Part shown: positions 39,552 to 50,835 of the stretch, in pieces
Numbering within the stretch: the first letter of the stretch is position 1
Layout of the letters: each line of letters begins with the position of its first letter
Source: Aquipseudomonas alcaligenes MRY13-0052
GTDB lineage: Bacteria > Pseudomonadota > Gammaproteobacteria > Pseudomonadales > Pseudomonadaceae
Length of the DNA stretch: 64,000 nucleotides
Assembly (NCBI GenBank): GCA_000474255.1
Contig: BATO01000010.1
Coordinates: 60,417-124,416, forward strand
Direction of reading: 5' to 3'
Made by a program: the position numbers and the translations under genes
Notes under the pieces: model-generated
Told to the model about the DNA's origin: nothing
Seen by the model: only the letters and a program-made list of their open reading frames with translations
Database searches by the model: none

Positions 39552-40616
39552 TCAGGCTGCCTGGTGTCGGGCGAGGGCCCACTCCACGTGTTCGCGAACC
39601 AGTTCCGAGGGGTGCTCGCGCCGGGCACGCAGGGCCTCCAGCACCGGGATGGTCGAGGGGGCGTTGCCCAGGCCGACCGCCAGGTTGCGCAGCCAGCGTT
39701 CGTAGCCGGCGCGGCGTAGCGGCGAGCCTTCGGTGCGGGTGAGGAACTCCTCCTCGTTCCAGGTGAACAGCTCCGCCAGGGCCGCATTGTCCAGGCCGTG
39801 GCGGGGCTGGAAGTCGCCCTGGTCGGTGGGGCGGGCGAAGCGGTTCCAGGGGCAAACCATCTGGCAATCGTCGCAGCCGAATACGCGATTACCGATCAGC
39901 GGGCGCAGCTCTTCCGGGATCGAGCCCTTGAGCTCGATGGTCAGGTAGGAGATGCAGCGCCGCGCGTCCAGTTGATAGGGCGCGACGAAGGCGGCGGTGG
40001 GGCAGATGTCCATGCACGCCGAGCAGCGGCCGCAATGTTCGCTGCCGTGGGGTGCATCCACCGGCAGCGGCATGTCGACGAACAGTTCGCCAAGAAAGAA
40101 GTAGCTGCCGGCCTTGCGGTTGAGCACCAGGGTGTTCTTGCCGATCCAGCCGAGGCCTGCCTGTTCGGCGATGGCCTTCTCCAGTACCGGCGCGCTGTCG
40201 ACGAAGGCGCGATAGCCGAAGGGGCCGATGGCCTGCTGGACCCGCTCGGCCAGTTGCTGCAGGCGCTTGCGGATCAGCTTGTGGTAGTCGCGGCCCAGTG
40301 CGTAGCGCGAGACGTAGGCCTTCTCCGGCTGCCCCAGTACCTGCGCCATGCGCGTGTCGCCGGGCAAATAGTCCATGCGCAGAGAGACCACCCGCAGTGT
40401 GCCGGGGACCAGCTCGTCCGGGTGGGAGCGCTTGCTGCCGTGGGCGGCCATGTAATCCATCTCGCCCTGGTAGCCCGCGTCCAGCCAGCGCTGCAGGTGC
40501 GCCTCGTGCTCGCCCAGCTCCACCCCGGTGATGCCCACTTGCTGGAAGCCGAGCTCGCGTCCCCAGTCCTTGATGGACTGCGCGAGGTCGGCGAGTTGTT
40601 CGGGAGATAGGGACAT
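39552..40616 (-). CDS. queG: Epoxyqueuosine reductase QueG
   Basis: 354-residue cobalamin-dependent enzyme that reduces epoxyqueuosine to queuosine in tRNA wobble position 34. Two 4Fe-4S motifs are visible: CGRCSACMDICP and the later pair CDDCQMVCPWN, with Cys of RRCISYL between. The first ATG, at 40616, is used; TTG at 40634 is an alternative. It is divergent from nnrE across 66 bases. Confidence 0.95.
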   Translation of the reverse strand: MSLSPEQLADLAQSIKDWGRELGFQQVGITGVELGEHEAHLQRWLDAGYQGEMDYMAAHGSKRSHPDELVPGTLRVVSLRMDYLPGDTRMAQVLGQPEKAYVSRYALGRDYHKLIRKRLQQLAERVQQAIGPFGYRAFVDSAPVLEKAIAEQAGLGWIGKNTLVLNRKAGSYFFLGELFVDMPLPVDAPHGSEHCGRCSACMDICPTAAFVAPYQLDARRCISYLTIELKGSIPEELRPLIGNRVFGCDDCQMVCPWNRFARPTDQGDFQPRHGLDNAALAELFTWNEEEFLTRTEGSPLRRAGYERWLRNLAVGLGNAPSTIPVLEALRARREHPSELVREHVEWALARHQAA

Positions 40617-40644
40617 GCTGGAGGGAAACCGCAATCGAGGTGCG

Positions 40645-40650
40645 TATAAT
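40645..40650 (+). promoter_or_regulatory. Candidate -10 box for nnrE
   Basis: A perfect TATAAT 33 bases before the ATG of nnrE. I do not see a good -35 hexamer 16-18 bases upstream, so the promoter may depend on an activator or on a weak -35. Confidence 0.4.
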
Positions 40651-40682
40651 TCTGCCAGACCTAGCCCTGAACGCCGAATCGC

Positions 40683-42182
40683 ATGCCCGACCCAATCGAT
40701 GACCTGCCGCTCGTCCTCTATTCATCTGCCCAAGTACGCGAGCTGGATGCACGCCTGATCGCCGCCGGTACGCCGGGGTTCGAGTTGATGCAGCGTGCCG
40801 CCCACGCCACCTGGCGCGCCCTGCGTCGTCGCTGGCCGAACGTGGCTGAGCTGACGGTTCTGGCTGGCCGTGGCAACAACGCCGGGGATGGCTACCTGAT
40901 CGCTGCGCTGGCCCTGCGCGCGGGGTGGCGCGCCCAGGTGCTGGCCGTGGGTGATGCCACTGCCCTCGAAGGCGACGCCGCGCTGGCGCGGGATGAGGCG
41001 CTGAGCGCCGGTGTGCCCATCCTGTCGTGGAACGAGACGGCAGACCTGCAGGGCGTCGTGGTCGATGCGTTGCTGGGAACCGGACTCGTCGGTGAGGTTC
41101 GCGAGCCTTATGCCGAGGCCATCCATTGCATCAATGCCAGCCACCTGCCGGTGCTCGCGGTGGATGTCCCTTCCGGCCTCTGCGCCGATACCGGCCGCGT
41201 GCTTGGCGTTGCGGTGCGCGCCGACCTCACCGTGACCTTCATTGGCCTCAAGCTGGGCCTGTTTACCGGCGCTGCACCCGATCGGGTCGGCGAACTGGTT
41301 TTCGACGGCCTGCAGGCGGACGAAGCGATCGTCGCCAGCCAGCTGTTCGTCGCCCGGCGCCTGGCCGTCGATGGGCTCGACCTCCTGGCCTCGCGCCCGG
41401 CGACTGCTCATAAGGGGCGCTACGGCCGCCTGCTGGTGGTGGGCGGTGACCTGGGCACCGGTGGTGCGGCCTTGCTCAGCGCCGAAAGCGCGCTGCGCAG
41501 CGGGGCCGGCATGGTGTCGCTGGCCACCCGGGGCGAGCACGTTGGCGCGGCACTGTCGCGCATGCCCGAGGTGATGAGCGTGGGGGTTGCGTCCGCCAAC
41601 CAACTGCGTGGCCTGGCGGCTGCGTCCAGCGTGTTGGTGGTTGGCCCCGGGCTCGGCCAGGGCGCCTGGGGGCGCAGCCTGCTGAGCGCCGTGACCGCAC
41701 AGGAGGTACCCCAGGTCTGGGATGCCGATGCCCTCAATCTGCTGGCCGCGGGTGGGGTCGTTTTGCCCGAGGGTTGCGTGATCACGCCGCACCCGGGGGA
41801 GGCCGCGCGGCTGCTGGGTACCAGCATCGCCGACGTCCAGAAGGATCGTCCCGCCGCCGCCCTCGCGCTTGCCCGTCGCTATCGCACCACCGTTGTGTTG
41901 AAGGGCGCGGGTAGCCTGATCGCGGGTGCCGATGGCCGCCTGGCGCTCTGTGATCGCGGCCATCCCGCCATGGCCGGCGCCGGGCTGGGAGATGTGCTCG
42001 CGGGTGTCATCGGCGCCCTGCTGGCCCAGGGCATGGCGCCGTTCGAGGCTGCCTGTCTGGGCGTCTGGCTGCATGCCGGCGCTGGCCAACTGCTGGGTGC
42101 CCAGGGGCGCGGGCTGGCAGCCAGTGACCTGATTCCTACCATTCGTCAGCTGCTCGAGGAGTGCTCGCCGTGCCTGAGTTGA
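40683..42182 (+). CDS. nnrE: Bifunctional NAD(P)H-hydrate epimerase/dehydratase
   Basis: 499 residues that repair hydrated NAD(P)H. The N-terminal epimerase domain (about 10-215) has the YjeF motif [13 protein letters not shown]. The C-terminal dehydratase (about 225-490) has the ribokinase-like core [12 protein letters not shown] and [20 protein letters not shown]. The symbol nnrE is used although nnrD activity is fused. It heads a forward run with tsaE, amiB, mutL and miaA; its 3' end overlaps tsaE by 13 bases. Confidence 0.94.
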   Translation: MPDPIDDLPLVLYSSAQVRELDARLIAAGTPGFELMQRAAHATWRALRRRWPNVAELTVLAGRGNNAGDGYLIAALALRAGWRAQVLAVGDATALEGDAALARDEALSAGVPILSWNETADLQGVVVDALLGTGLVGEVREPYAEAIHCINASHLPVLAVDVPSGLCADTGRVLGVAVRADLTVTFIGLKLGLFTGAAPDRVGELVFDGLQADEAIVASQLFVARRLAVDGLDLLASRPATAHKGRYGRLLVVGGDLGTGGAALLSAESALRSGAGMVSLATRGEHVGAALSRMPEVMSVGVASANQLRGLAAASSVLVVGPGLGQGAWGRSLLSAVTAQEVPQVWDADALNLLAAGGVVLPEGCVITPHPGEAARLLGTSIADVQKDRPAAALALARRYRTTVVLKGAGSLIAGADGRLALCDRGHPAMAGAGLGDVLAGVIGALLAQGMAPFEAACLGVWLHAGAGQLLGAQGRGLAASDLIPTIRQLLEECSPCLS

Positions 42183-42637
42183 ATCTTTTTGCCGACGGCG
42201 AAGACGCCATGCTGGCGCTGGGCGCGCGCCTGGCGCAGGCGACCGGAGGTCGCGGCATCATCTACCTGCACGGTGACCTTGGGGCCGGCAAGACCACGCT
42301 GTCGCGCGGCATCCTGCGTGGCCTGGGCCATGGCGGTTCGGTGAAGAGCCCCACCTTCACCCTGGTGGAGCCCTACGAGATCGGCGAGTTGCGCGCGTTC
42401 CACTTCGACCTGTATCGCCTGGCCGACCCGGAAGAGCTTGAATTCCTGGGTATCCGCGACTATTTCGAGGGCGATGCGCTGTGCCTGATCGAGTGGCCCC
42501 AGAGGGGCACCGGCATTTTGCCAAAGGCCGACATGGACATTACCATTAGCCCCCATGCAGGCGGCCGTACGCTGCATCTGTCGCCGCATACTGAGCGCGG
42601 CGAGTCCTGGTGCGCCGCCTTGGCCACGGGAGTATGA
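42170..42637 (+). CDS. tsaE: tRNA t6A37 synthesis ATPase TsaE
   Basis: 155-residue P-loop ATPase that supports TsaB/TsaD in making the universal t6A37 modification. Walker A is [27 protein letters not shown] and LIEWPQRG are family signatures. GTG at 42170 is preferred because GAGGAG lies eight bases upstream; GTG at 42161 is possible. Its TGA overlaps the ATG at 42634 of amiB. Confidence 0.95.
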   Translation: MPELNLFADGEDAMLALGARLAQATGGRGIIYLHGDLGAGKTTLSRGILRGLGHGGSVKSPTFTLVEPYEIGELRAFHFDLYRLADPEELEFLGIRDYFEGDALCLIEWPQRGTGILPKADMDITISPHAGGRTLHLSPHTERGESWCAALATGV

Positions 42638-44082
42638 ACAAGAGAATGGGGTGGGGTATGCGCTCGCGCGCGCTGTTTGCCGGGATTGGGGTTCTGCTTG
42701 CGGTGTTTGCCGCTGATGTCCTGGCCGCTGCGGAGGTTCGTGGCGTTAGGCTTTGGCGCGCCCCCGACAATACCCGGCTGGTGTTCGACCTGTCTGGCCC
42801 CGTGCAGCACAGCGTGTTCACGCTGGCGGCCCCCAATCGCATCGTCATCGATATCAGCGGCGCCCAGTTGGCCACCAAGCTGGAGCAACTGTCGCTGAGC
42901 AATACGCCCATCACCAGTGTGCGCTCCGCCCAGCGCAGCCCCACCGAGCTGCGTGTGGTGATAGACGTTTCCGCTGCCGTCGTACCCAAGAGCTTCTCCC
43001 TGGCGCCGAACCAGCAGTACGGCAACCGCCTGGTAGTGGACCTGTTCGACCAGGAAGCCGCTGCCAATGAAGCGTCCACACCCCAGGTCGCCGTGGCGCC
43101 AAGTACGCCGCAGCCGCCGGTGTCGCCGACCCAGCCCGCCACCAACAAGCTGCCGCCGGTACCCGGTGGCAACCGCGACATCATCATCGCCATCGACGCC
43201 GGCCACGGCGGCGAGGACCCGGGTGCCCTCGGGCCCAAGGGGCAGCATGAGAAGGACGTGACCCTGGCCATCGCCAAGGAGTTGCAGCGCCAGATCAACC
43301 AGGAGAAGGGCTTCCGGGCCGAGCTGGTGCGGACCGGCGACTACTTCATCCCGCTGCGCAAGCGCACCGAGATCGCCCGCAAGAAGGGCGCGGACCTGTT
43401 CGTTTCCATTCATGCCGACGCCGCCCCCAGCCGCAGCGCCTTCGGTGCCTCGGTGTTCGCCCTGTCGGACCGTGGCGCCACTTCGGAGACCGCCCGCTGG
43501 CTGGCCGACAACGAAAACCGTTCCGACCTGATCGGCGGCGTCGGCAGCGTCAGCCTGGACGACAAGGACCGCATGCTCGCAGGGGTGCTGCTGGACCTGT
43601 CGATGACCGCGTCGCTGTCCTCCAGCCTCAACGTCGGGCAGAAGGTGCTGACCAACATCAGCCGCGTCACGCCGCTGCACAAGCGCCGCGTCGAACAGGC
43701 CGGCTTCATGGTGCTGAAGTCCCCGGACATCCCGTCGATCCTGGTGGAAACCGGCTTCATCTCCAACCACAACGAATCGCAGAAGCTGGCCAGTGCCGGT
43801 CACCAGCAGGCCCTGGCGCGCTCCATCCAGGGCGGGATCAAGCAGTTCTTCCAGCAGAACCCGCCGCCTGGCACCTACATCGCCTCTCAGCGTGACCAGG
43901 GCAAGATCGCCGCCGGCCCGCGTGAGCATCTGGTCACCTCCGGCGAAAGCCTGGCGCTGATCGCGCAGCGTTATCAGGTCAGCCTTGCCGCTTTGCGCAG
44001 TGCCAATGGCCTGAAGAACGACAACATCAAGGTCGGCCAGACCCTCGATATCCCGGCTACCGCCCTGGCAGCCCAGCCATGA
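42634..44082 (+). CDS. amiB: N-acetylmuramoyl-L-alanine amidase AmiB
   Basis: About 482 residues. A signal peptide ([20 protein letters not shown]) is followed by an AMIN domain (about 40-145), a Pro/Ala/Thr linker, and the zinc amidase_3 domain (about 180-415; [35 protein letters not shown]). A C-terminal LysM repeat follows ([19 protein letters not shown]). It cleaves septal peptidoglycan, probably activated by EnvC/NlpD-type proteins. ATG at 42634 overlaps the tsaE stop; ATG at 42646 or 42658 would give a shorter leader and cannot be excluded. Confidence 0.93.
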   Translation: MNKRMGWGMRSRALFAGIGVLLAVFAADVLAAAEVRGVRLWRAPDNTRLVFDLSGPVQHSVFTLAAPNRIVIDISGAQLATKLEQLSLSNTPITSVRSAQRSPTELRVVIDVSAAVVPKSFSLAPNQQYGNRLVVDLFDQEAAANEASTPQVAVAPSTPQPPVSPTQPATNKLPPVPGGNRDIIIAIDAGHGGEDPGALGPKGQHEKDVTLAIAKELQRQINQEKGFRAELVRTGDYFIPLRKRTEIARKKGADLFVSIHADAAPSRSAFGASVFALSDRGATSETARWLADNENRSDLIGGVGSVSLDDKDRMLAGVLLDLSMTASLSSSLNVGQKVLTNISRVTPLHKRRVEQAGFMVLKSPDIPSILVETGFISNHNESQKLASAGHQQALARSIQGGIKQFFQQNPPPGTYIASQRDQGKIAAGPREHLVTSGESLALIAQRYQVSLAALRSANGLKNDNIKVGQTLDIPATALAAQP

Positions 44083-45965
44083 CCGAGTTGCGTCGCATCC
44101 AGCTGCTCAGCCCCCGGCTGGCGAACCAGATCGCCGCTGGCGAGGTGGTCGAACGCCCCGCATCGGTGATCAAGGAACTGCTGGAGAACAGTCTCGACGC
44201 GGGCGCCCGGCGCATCGACGTCGAGGTCGAGCAGGGCGGCATCAAGCTGCTGCGGGTGCGCGACGACGGCGGCGGCATTCCGGCCGATGATCTGCCGCTG
44301 GCCCTGGCACGCCACGCCACTAGCAAGATCCGCGACCTCGAAGACCTCGAGCGGGTGATGAGCTTGGGCTTCCGTGGTGAAGCGCTGGCGTCCATCAGCT
44401 CCGTGGCGCGGTTGACCATGACCTCGCGCACCGCCGATGCCGAACAGGCCTGGCAGGTGGAGACCGAAGGGCGTGACATGGAGGCCCGTGTGCAGCCTGC
44501 GGCGCACCCGGTGGGCACCTCGGTGGAAGTGCGCGACCTGTTCTTCAATACCCCGGCGCGACGCAAGTTCCTGCGTGCCGAGAAGACCGAGTTCGACCAT
44601 CTGCAGGAAGTGATCCGGCGGCTGGCTCTGGCTCGCTTCGATGTCGCCTTCCACCTGCGGCACAACAACAAGACGGTCTTCGCCCTGCACGAAGCGAAGG
44701 ACGAGATCACCCGCGCGCGGCGCGTGGCCAGCGTATGCGGCCCGGCCTTCCTCGAACAGGCGTTGCCGATCGAGGTGGAGCGCAATGGTTTGCACCTGTG
44801 GGGTTGGGTCGGCCTGCCGACCTTCTCCCGCAGCCAGGCGGACCTGCAGTACTTCTACGTGAATGGCCGCATGGTGCGCGACAAGCTGGTGGTGCACGCG
44901 GTGCGCCAGGCCTACCGCGATGTGCTCTACAACGGCCGGCACCCCACCTTCGTGCTGTTCCTGGAGGTGGACCCGGCCGTGGTGGACGTCAACGTGCACC
45001 CGACCAAGCACGAAGTGCGCTTCCGTGAAAGCCGCATGGTCCATGACTTCCTCTACGGCACGTTGCACCGTGCGCTGGGCGAGGTACGGCCTGAAGATCA
45101 CCTGGCTGCCCCCGCGGCCGTGGGTGGGATGGTCCGGGCCACCGGGGCCGAGGCGGGTGAATTTGGCCCTCAAGGTGAAATGAGCCTGGCCGCGACCGTT
45201 CTGGAACAGCCGGTCAGCCAGCCTGCCTGGACGCCATCGTTCGGTGGCGCAGGGGCCGGCTACCAGGCACCACGACCCTCACCGGTGCTGGGCACCGCCG
45301 AGGCGCAGGGTGCCTACCGTGAATATTTCGCGCCCATGATGGGCCAGCCCGCTGCCGCATTGCCGGACAGCCAGGGCGATATCCCGCCGCTGGGCTATGC
45401 CCTGGCGCAGCTCAAGGGCATCTACATCCTCGCCGAGAACGCCCAGGGGCTGGTGCTGGTGGACATGCACGCGGCCCATGAGCGCATCACCTACGAGCGC
45501 CTGAAGGTCGCCATGGCCAGTGAAGGGCTCAAGGGGCAACCTTTGCTGGTGCCCGAGTCGCTGGCCGTGAGCCAGCGTGAAGCCGACTGTGCCGAGGAAC
45601 ACGGCAACTGGTTCCAGCGCCTGGGCTTCGAGCTGCAGCGTCTCGGGCCCGAAACCCTGGCTATCCGCCAGACCCCTGCGTTGCTCAAGCAGGCCGAGGC
45701 GACCCAACTGGTGCGCGACGTGCTCTCCGATCTGCTCGAGTACGGCACCAGCGACCGTATCCAGGCCCACCTGAACGAGCTGTTGGGCACCATGGCCTGC
45801 CATGGCGCCGTACGTGCCAACCGCCGCCTTACCCAGCCCGAAATGAATGGCCTGTTGCGCGACATGGAACACACCGAGCGCAGCGGCCAGTGCAACCACG
45901 GCCGCCCCACCTGGACGCAGCTGGGTATGGATGACCTGGACAAGCTCTTCCTGCGTGGCCGCTGA
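44079..45965 (+). CDS. mutL: DNA mismatch repair protein MutL
   Basis: 628 residues. The GHKL ATPase region covers about 1-330 ([41 protein letters not shown]). After a variable linker the C-terminal dimerisation domain contains [12 protein letters not shown], a form of the DQHAx2Ex4E metal motif of endonuclease-active MutL, as expected for a bacterium without MutH. The start overlaps the amiB stop (ATGA); miaA begins one base after the stop codon. Confidence 0.96.
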   Translation: MTELRRIQLLSPRLANQIAAGEVVERPASVIKELLENSLDAGARRIDVEVEQGGIKLLRVRDDGGGIPADDLPLALARHATSKIRDLEDLERVMSLGFRGEALASISSVARLTMTSRTADAEQAWQVETEGRDMEARVQPAAHPVGTSVEVRDLFFNTPARRKFLRAEKTEFDHLQEVIRRLALARFDVAFHLRHNNKTVFALHEAKDEITRARRVASVCGPAFLEQALPIEVERNGLHLWGWVGLPTFSRSQADLQYFYVNGRMVRDKLVVHAVRQAYRDVLYNGRHPTFVLFLEVDPAVVDVNVHPTKHEVRFRESRMVHDFLYGTLHRALGEVRPEDHLAAPAAVGGMVRATGAEAGEFGPQGEMSLAATVLEQPVSQPAWTPSFGGAGAGYQAPRPSPVLGTAEAQGAYREYFAPMMGQPAAALPDSQGDIPPLGYALAQLKGIYILAENAQGLVLVDMHAAHERITYERLKVAMASEGLKGQPLLVPESLAVSQREADCAEEHGNWFQRLGFELQRLGPETLAIRQTPALLKQAEATQLVRDVLSDLLEYGTSDRIQAHLNELLGTMACHGAVRANRRLTQPEMNGLLRDMEHTERSGQCNHGRPTWTQLGMDDLDKLFLRGR

Positions 45966-45966
45966 G

Positions 45967-46941
45967 ATGGGGCAGCCCCTGCCACCGGCCATCTTCCTGA
46001 TGGGTCCCACTGCCGCCGGCAAGACCGACCTTGCCCTGGACCTGGCGCGCCACCTGCCTTGCGAGCTCATCAGCGTCGACTCGGCGCTGGTCTATCGCGG
46101 CATGGACATCGGTACGGCCAAGCCCGAGAAGGCCATTCTTGAGGCATTTCCCCATCGTTTGATCGATATCCGCGACCCGGCGCAGAGCTACTCTGCCGCC
46201 GAGTTCCGCAGCGATGCGCTGGCCGCCATGGCCGAGATCACCGCGAAGGGGCGTATCCCCTTGCTGGTCGGCGGCACCATGCTCTATTACAAGGCGCTGC
46301 TGGAAGGCCTGGCGGACATGCCCAGTGCCGACCCGGCCGTGCGTGCGGGGCTGGAGGCTCGCGCCGAGCGTGAGGGTTGGGAAGCGTTGCATCGCGAGTT
46401 GGCGGAGGTGGACCCGGAGTCCGCCGCGCGCATCCACCCGAACGACCCCCAGCGGCTTACCCGCGCCCTGGAGGTGTACCAGGTGAGTGGGATGACGATG
46501 ACCGCACATCGTCAGCGACAGGCGTTGCAAAATCCCGACTCGGGCCCCTCTGGCCGGGGGCATTTGCCTTATACTGTGGCCCACTTGGCGATCGCTCCGA
46601 CGCAGCGTCAGGTGTTGCACGCGCGAATCGCGCAACGATTTCGTCTGATGCTGGAACAGGGCTTTGTCGAAGAGGTCGAAGCTCTGCGCGAAAGACGTGA
46701 CTTGCACGCCGGACTGCCGTCTATAAGAGCTGTCGGTTATCGCCAGGTATGGGAATACCTGGACGGCGACCTGACCCGGGCCGAAATGGAAGAGCGAGGC
46801 ATCATTGCAACGCGCCAATTGGCCAAGCGGCAGTTCACCTGGTTACGTAGTTGGGCTGATATACATTGGCTGGACAGCCTGGCTTGCGACAATCTGCCGC
46901 GCACCTTGAAATACCTGGCGTCGGTCTCCATATTGGGCTGA
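45967..46941 (+). CDS. miaA: tRNA dimethylallyltransferase MiaA
   Basis: 324 residues. Adds a dimethylallyl group to A37 of tRNAs reading UNN codons. The P loop is [15 protein letters not shown]; other motifs are [33 protein letters not shown] and [17 protein letters not shown] at 45967 directly follows the mutL stop. hfq follows after about 100 bases. Confidence 0.97.
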   Translation: MGQPLPPAIFLMGPTAAGKTDLALDLARHLPCELISVDSALVYRGMDIGTAKPEKAILEAFPHRLIDIRDPAQSYSAAEFRSDALAAMAEITAKGRIPLLVGGTMLYYKALLEGLADMPSADPAVRAGLEARAEREGWEALHRELAEVDPESAARIHPNDPQRLTRALEVYQVSGMTMTAHRQRQALQNPDSGPSGRGHLPYTVAHLAIAPTQRQVLHARIAQRFRLMLEQGFVEEVEALRERRDLHAGLPSIRAVGYRQVWEYLDGDLTRAEMEERGIIATRQLAKRQFTWLRSWADIHWLDSLACDNLPRTLKYLASVSILG

Positions 46942-46985
46942 GACCTCACCAGTTACCGTCTATCCTTGGGGGTAGGGCGGCCTAA

Positions 46986-47294
<309 letters not shown>

Positions 47295-47306
47295 TAGGAG
47301 TCTGCA

Positions 47307-48608
47307 TTGTTTTTCGAACGCCCTGGTGGTGGTGAACGGGCCATCCTGGTTCATCTGGACGGCCAAAATCCCGAGGCGCGAGAAGACCCGCAGGAATTCC
47401 AGGAGCTGGCTCGGTCGGCTGGCGCCGACACGGCAGCATTCATTTCCGTGTCGCGCCACCAGCCGACGGCAAAGTATCTGATCGGCACTGGCAAGGTCGA
47501 AGAGCTGCATGATCTGGTCAAGGCCGAGCAGGTCGAACTGGTAATCTTCAACCACACCCTTTCGCCCAGTCAGGAACGCAACCTCGAGCGAGCGCTCGAA
47601 TGCCGCGTTCTCGATCGCACCGGCCTGATCCTCGATATCTTCGCCCAGCGCGCCCGCACCCATGAGGGCAAGCTGCAGGTGGAACTCGCCCAGCTCGAAC
47701 ACATGAGCACGCGGCTGATCCGTGGCTGGACCCACCTCGAGCGGCAGAAAGGTGGTATTGGCCTGCGTGGGCCGGGTGAAACCCAGCTCGAAACCGACCG
47801 CCGTCTGCTGCGTGTGCGCATACGCCAGATCAAGCAGCGTCTCGACAAGGTGCGCAGCCAGCGCGAACAGGCTCGTCGCGGGCGCAAGCGTGCCGATATC
47901 CCTTCCGTTTCCCTGGTTGGCTACACCAACGCCGGCAAGTCCACGCTGTTCAATGCCGTGACCTCGTCCGAGGTCTATGCTGCGGACCAGTTGTTCGCCA
48001 CGCTCGACCCGACGTTGCGTCGCCTGGAGCTGAACGATTTCGGGCCCATCGTGCTGGCCGATACCGTGGGCTTCATCCGTCACCTGCCGCACAAGCTAGT
48101 CGAGGCCTTCCGGGCTACCCTTGAGGAGTCCAGCAACTCCGACCTGCTGCTGCACGTGATCGACGCCCATGAGCCTGAGCGCATGGCGCAGATCGAGCAG
48201 GTCATGGCGGTGCTGCATGAAATCGGTGCAGATGGCTTGCCGATGCTCGAGGTGTACAACAAGATCGACCTGCTCGATGGCATGGAGCCGCAGATCCAGC
48301 GAGACGCAGATGGCAAGCCTGAACGGGTCTGGCTGTCGGCGCGTGAGGGTCTCGGGCTCGATCTGCTCAAGCAGGCGATTGCCGAGTTGCTGGGGGATGA
48401 TCTGTTCGTAGGTACCCTGAGGCTGCCGCAGAAGCTGGGCAGGCTCAGGGCTCAGTTCTTTTCCCTTGGCGCGGTGCAGAGCGAGCAGCACGATGAGGCG
48501 GGCGACTTCCTCCTGGCGCTGCGTGTGCCGCGTGTGGAGCTCAATCGTCTGGTCAGCCGTGAAGGCTGGAAGCCGCAGGAGTTCCTGGAGCAACACACTT
48601 TGCAATAA
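47307..48608 (+). CDS. hflX: Ribosome-associated GTPase HflX
   Basis: 433 residues. An N-terminal HflX nucleotide-binding domain (about 20-115) and helical hairpin (GIGLRGPGETQLETDRR) precede the GTPase domain (P loop GYTNAGKSTLFN, G3 DTVGFIRHLP, G4 NKIDLL). It splits stalled or stressed ribosomes. The start is TTG at 47307, with AGGAG six bases upstream, giving the N-terminus FFERPGGGERA. Confidence 0.96.
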   Translation: MFFERPGGGERAILVHLDGQNPEAREDPQEFQELARSAGADTAAFISVSRHQPTAKYLIGTGKVEELHDLVKAEQVELVIFNHTLSPSQERNLERALECRVLDRTGLILDIFAQRARTHEGKLQVELAQLEHMSTRLIRGWTHLERQKGGIGLRGPGETQLETDRRLLRVRIRQIKQRLDKVRSQREQARRGRKRADIPSVSLVGYTNAGKSTLFNAVTSSEVYAADQLFATLDPTLRRLELNDFGPIVLADTVGFIRHLPHKLVEAFRATLEESSNSDLLLHVIDAHEPERMAQIEQVMAVLHEIGADGLPMLEVYNKIDLLDGMEPQIQRDADGKPERVWLSAREGLGLDLLKQAIAELLGDDLFVGTLRLPQKLGRLRAQFFSLGAVQSEQHDEAGDFLLALRVPRVELNRLVSREGWKPQEFLEQHTLQ

Positions 48609-48647
48609 AGCCCGCGGGTGCGCTTTTTGCCGCGGGTGGCGGGCTTT
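48607..48647 (+). terminator. Hairpin between hflX and hflK
   Basis: AAAGCCCGC at 48607-48615 pairs with GCGGGCTTT at 48639-48647, enclosing a second CCGCGGG repeat. The final T run is only three bases, so it may be a weak terminator or an RNA processing signal separating hfq-hflX from hflKC. Confidence 0.45.
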
Positions 48648-48706
48648 CGGTAGCATTGGCGGGCGTGCCGTGGGTGCGTCTTTGCTTTATCAGTATGGAG
48701 AGCGCT

Positions 48707-49864
48707 ATGGCTTGGAATGAGCCGGGTGGCAACTCGAACAATCAGGATCCCTGGGGTGGACGCCGTGGTGGCGATCGCAAGGGGCCGCCGGATCTGGACG
48801 AAGCCTTCCGCAAACTGCAGGACAGTCTCAATGGGCTGTTCGGCGGCAAGAAACGTGGTGGTGGCGAAAGCGGTGGCAAGGGCGGCGGCTTCGGCCTGTT
48901 CGGCATTGCCCTGTTCCTTCTCGCCATGGTCTGGCTCTACAGCGCCGTCTACGTGGTCGATGAGCAGGAGCAAGCCGTGGTGCTGCGCTTCGGCAAGTAC
49001 TACGACACCGTCGGCCCGGGCCTGAACATCTATTTCCCGCCCATCGATCGCAAGTACCAGGAAAACGTCACCCGCGAGCGTGCCTATAGCAAGCAGGGTC
49101 AGATGCTCACCGAGGACGAGAACATCGTCGAGGTGCCGCTCACCGTCCAGTACAAGATCACTGACCTGCAGAAGTTCGTACTGAACGTCGACCAGCCTGA
49201 AGTCAGCCTGCAGCACGCCACCGAAAGCGCCCTGCGCCACGTGGTCGGCTCTACCGAGATGGACCAGGTCCTGACCGAGGGGCGCGAGCTGATGGCCAGC
49301 GAGATCAAGGAGCGCCTGCAGCGGTTCCTCGACACTTACGGCACCGGCATCACCGTCACCCAGGTGAACGTGCAGAGCGCAGCCGCCCCGCGTGAGGTGC
49401 AGGAAGCGTTCGACGACGTGATCCGCGCCCGTGAAGACGAGCAGCGTGCCAAGAACCAGGCCGAAGCCTACGCCAACGGCGTGATCCCCGAGGCCCGTGG
49501 CCAGGCGCAGCGCATCATCGAAGACGCCAACGGCTACCGCGATGAAGTCATCTCCCGTGCCAAGGGTGAGGCGGATCGCTTCACCAAGCTGGTGGCCGAG
49601 TACCGCAAGGCGCCGGAGGTTACGCGTCAGCGTCTGTACCTCGACACCATGCAGGAAGTCTTCAGCAACACCAGCAAGGTGCTGCTGACCGGCGACAAGG
49701 GGCAGAACAACCTGCTCTATCTGCCGCTGGACAAGATGATCGACAACCGCGGTGGCAGCGGCAGTGCCGTTCCCGGCGCAGCTTCCAGTGGCGCCGCCGA
49801 CCTTGGCGCGCGCGTCACCACCGATCTGCAGCAGCGCGATCTGCGTTCTAGGGAGAGTCGCTGA
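48707..49864 (+). CDS. hflK: FtsH regulator HflK
   Basis: 385-residue SPFH/prohibitin-family inner-membrane protein that with HflC encloses the FtsH protease. The N-terminus is Gly-rich (GGNSNNQDPWGGRRGGDRKG). One membrane helix follows (FGLFGIALFLLAMVWLYSAV) and then the SPFH domain. The C-terminus faces the periplasm. GGAG lies before ATG 48707. The stop codon shares one base with the hflC start (TGATG). Confidence 0.96.
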   Translation: MAWNEPGGNSNNQDPWGGRRGGDRKGPPDLDEAFRKLQDSLNGLFGGKKRGGGESGGKGGGFGLFGIALFLLAMVWLYSAVYVVDEQEQAVVLRFGKYYDTVGPGLNIYFPPIDRKYQENVTRERAYSKQGQMLTEDENIVEVPLTVQYKITDLQKFVLNVDQPEVSLQHATESALRHVVGSTEMDQVLTEGRELMASEIKERLQRFLDTYGTGITVTQVNVQSAAAPREVQEAFDDVIRAREDEQRAKNQAEAYANGVIPEARGQAQRIIEDANGYRDEVISRAKGEADRFTKLVAEYRKAPEVTRQRLYLDTMQEVFSNTSKVLLTGDKGQNNLLYLPLDKMIDNRGGSGSAVPGAASSGAADLGARVTTDLQQRDLRSRESR

Positions 49865-50730
49865 TGGGTAACAAATCGCTGATCGCCCTGATCGGAGCCG
49901 TTGTCCTCGCCCTGGTGGCCTGGAGCAGCTTCTACATAGTGGCGCAGACCGAGCGCGCGGTGCTCCTGCAGTTCGGTCGTATCGTCGAAGCCGACGTCAA
50001 GCCGGGTCTCCACGTGAAGATTCCGTACGTCAACCAGGTGCGCAAGTTCGACGCTCGCCTGCTGACTCTGGATTCCCCGACCCAGCGCTTCCTGACCCAG
50101 GAAAAGAAAGCGGTCATGGTGGATGCCTACGCCAAATGGCGCGTGGCGGATGCCGAGCGTTTCTACACCGCGACTTCCGGCCTCAAGCAGATCGCCGACG
50201 AGCGTTTGTCGCGCCGCCTGGAAGCAGGCCTGCGTGACCAGTTCGGCAAGCGCACCCTGCATGAAGTGGTTTCCGGTGAGCGTGACGGCCTGATGGCTGA
50301 TATCACCCGCTCGCTGAACACCATGGCCAGCAAGGAGCTGGGCATCGAGGTGGTGGACGTTCGCGTCAAGGCCATCGACCTGCCCAAGGAAGTGAACCGC
50401 AGCGTGTTCGAGCGCATGAGCACCGAGCGTGAGCGTGAAGCCCGTGAGCACCGCGCCAAGGGCAGCGAGCTGGCCGAGGGTATCCGCGCGGATGCCGATC
50501 GTCAGCGCCGCGTGCTGCTGGCCGAGGCTTATCGCGAATCGGAAGAGGCTCGTGGTGATGGTGACGCCCAGGCGGCAGCCATCTACTCCAAGGCGTACAG
50601 CCAGGACCAGGAGTTCTACAGCTTCTATCGCAGCCTCAAGGCCTACCGCGAGAGCTTCTCGAGCAAGGGCGACGTGATGGTCCTGGACCCGAACAGCGAG
50701 TTCTTCCAGTTCCTCAACAAGGCCAAGTGA
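49864..50730 (+). CDS. hflC: FtsH regulator HflC
   Basis: 288 residues. N-terminal membrane helix (LIALIGAVVLALVAWSSFYI) and SPFH domain (about 20-205), then a helical C-terminal part rich in Arg/Glu (FERMSTEREREAREHRAKG). Partner of HflK. Translation is coupled to hflK by the TGATG overlap. A terminator-like hairpin follows 67 bases downstream. Confidence 0.96.
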   Translation: MGNKSLIALIGAVVLALVAWSSFYIVAQTERAVLLQFGRIVEADVKPGLHVKIPYVNQVRKFDARLLTLDSPTQRFLTQEKKAVMVDAYAKWRVADAERFYTATSGLKQIADERLSRRLEAGLRDQFGKRTLHEVVSGERDGLMADITRSLNTMASKELGIEVVDVRVKAIDLPKEVNRSVFERMSTEREREAREHRAKGSELAEGIRADADRQRRVLLAEAYRESEEARGDGDAQAAAIYSKAYSQDQEFYSFYRSLKAYRESFSSKGDVMVLDPNSEFFQFLNKAK

Positions 50731-50764
50731 TGGTCTTCCCCGGCGGACGGTCCTGTCCGCCGGG

Positions 50765-50792
50765 GTGACCCGCCGGGAAAACGTGGTATCAT
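50765..50792 (+). promoter_or_regulatory. Candidate promoter for the DUF2065-hisZ-purA segment
   Basis: GTGACC at 50765-50770, a 16-base spacer and TATCAT at 50787-50792. The start of transcription would fall at about 50799, on the first bases of the following hairpin. Confidence 0.4.
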
Positions 50793-50797
50793 GCGTC

Positions 50798-50820
50798 AGC
50801 CGGGAAATCCCGGCTTTTTT
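50798..50820 (+). terminator. Terminator-like hairpin upstream of the DUF2065 gene
   Basis: AGCCGGGA, short loop, TCCCGGCT, then TTTTT: a textbook intrinsic terminator for hflKC, placed only 15 bases before the next start codon. Confidence 0.75.
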
Positions 50821-50835
50821 GCGTCCGCGAGAATC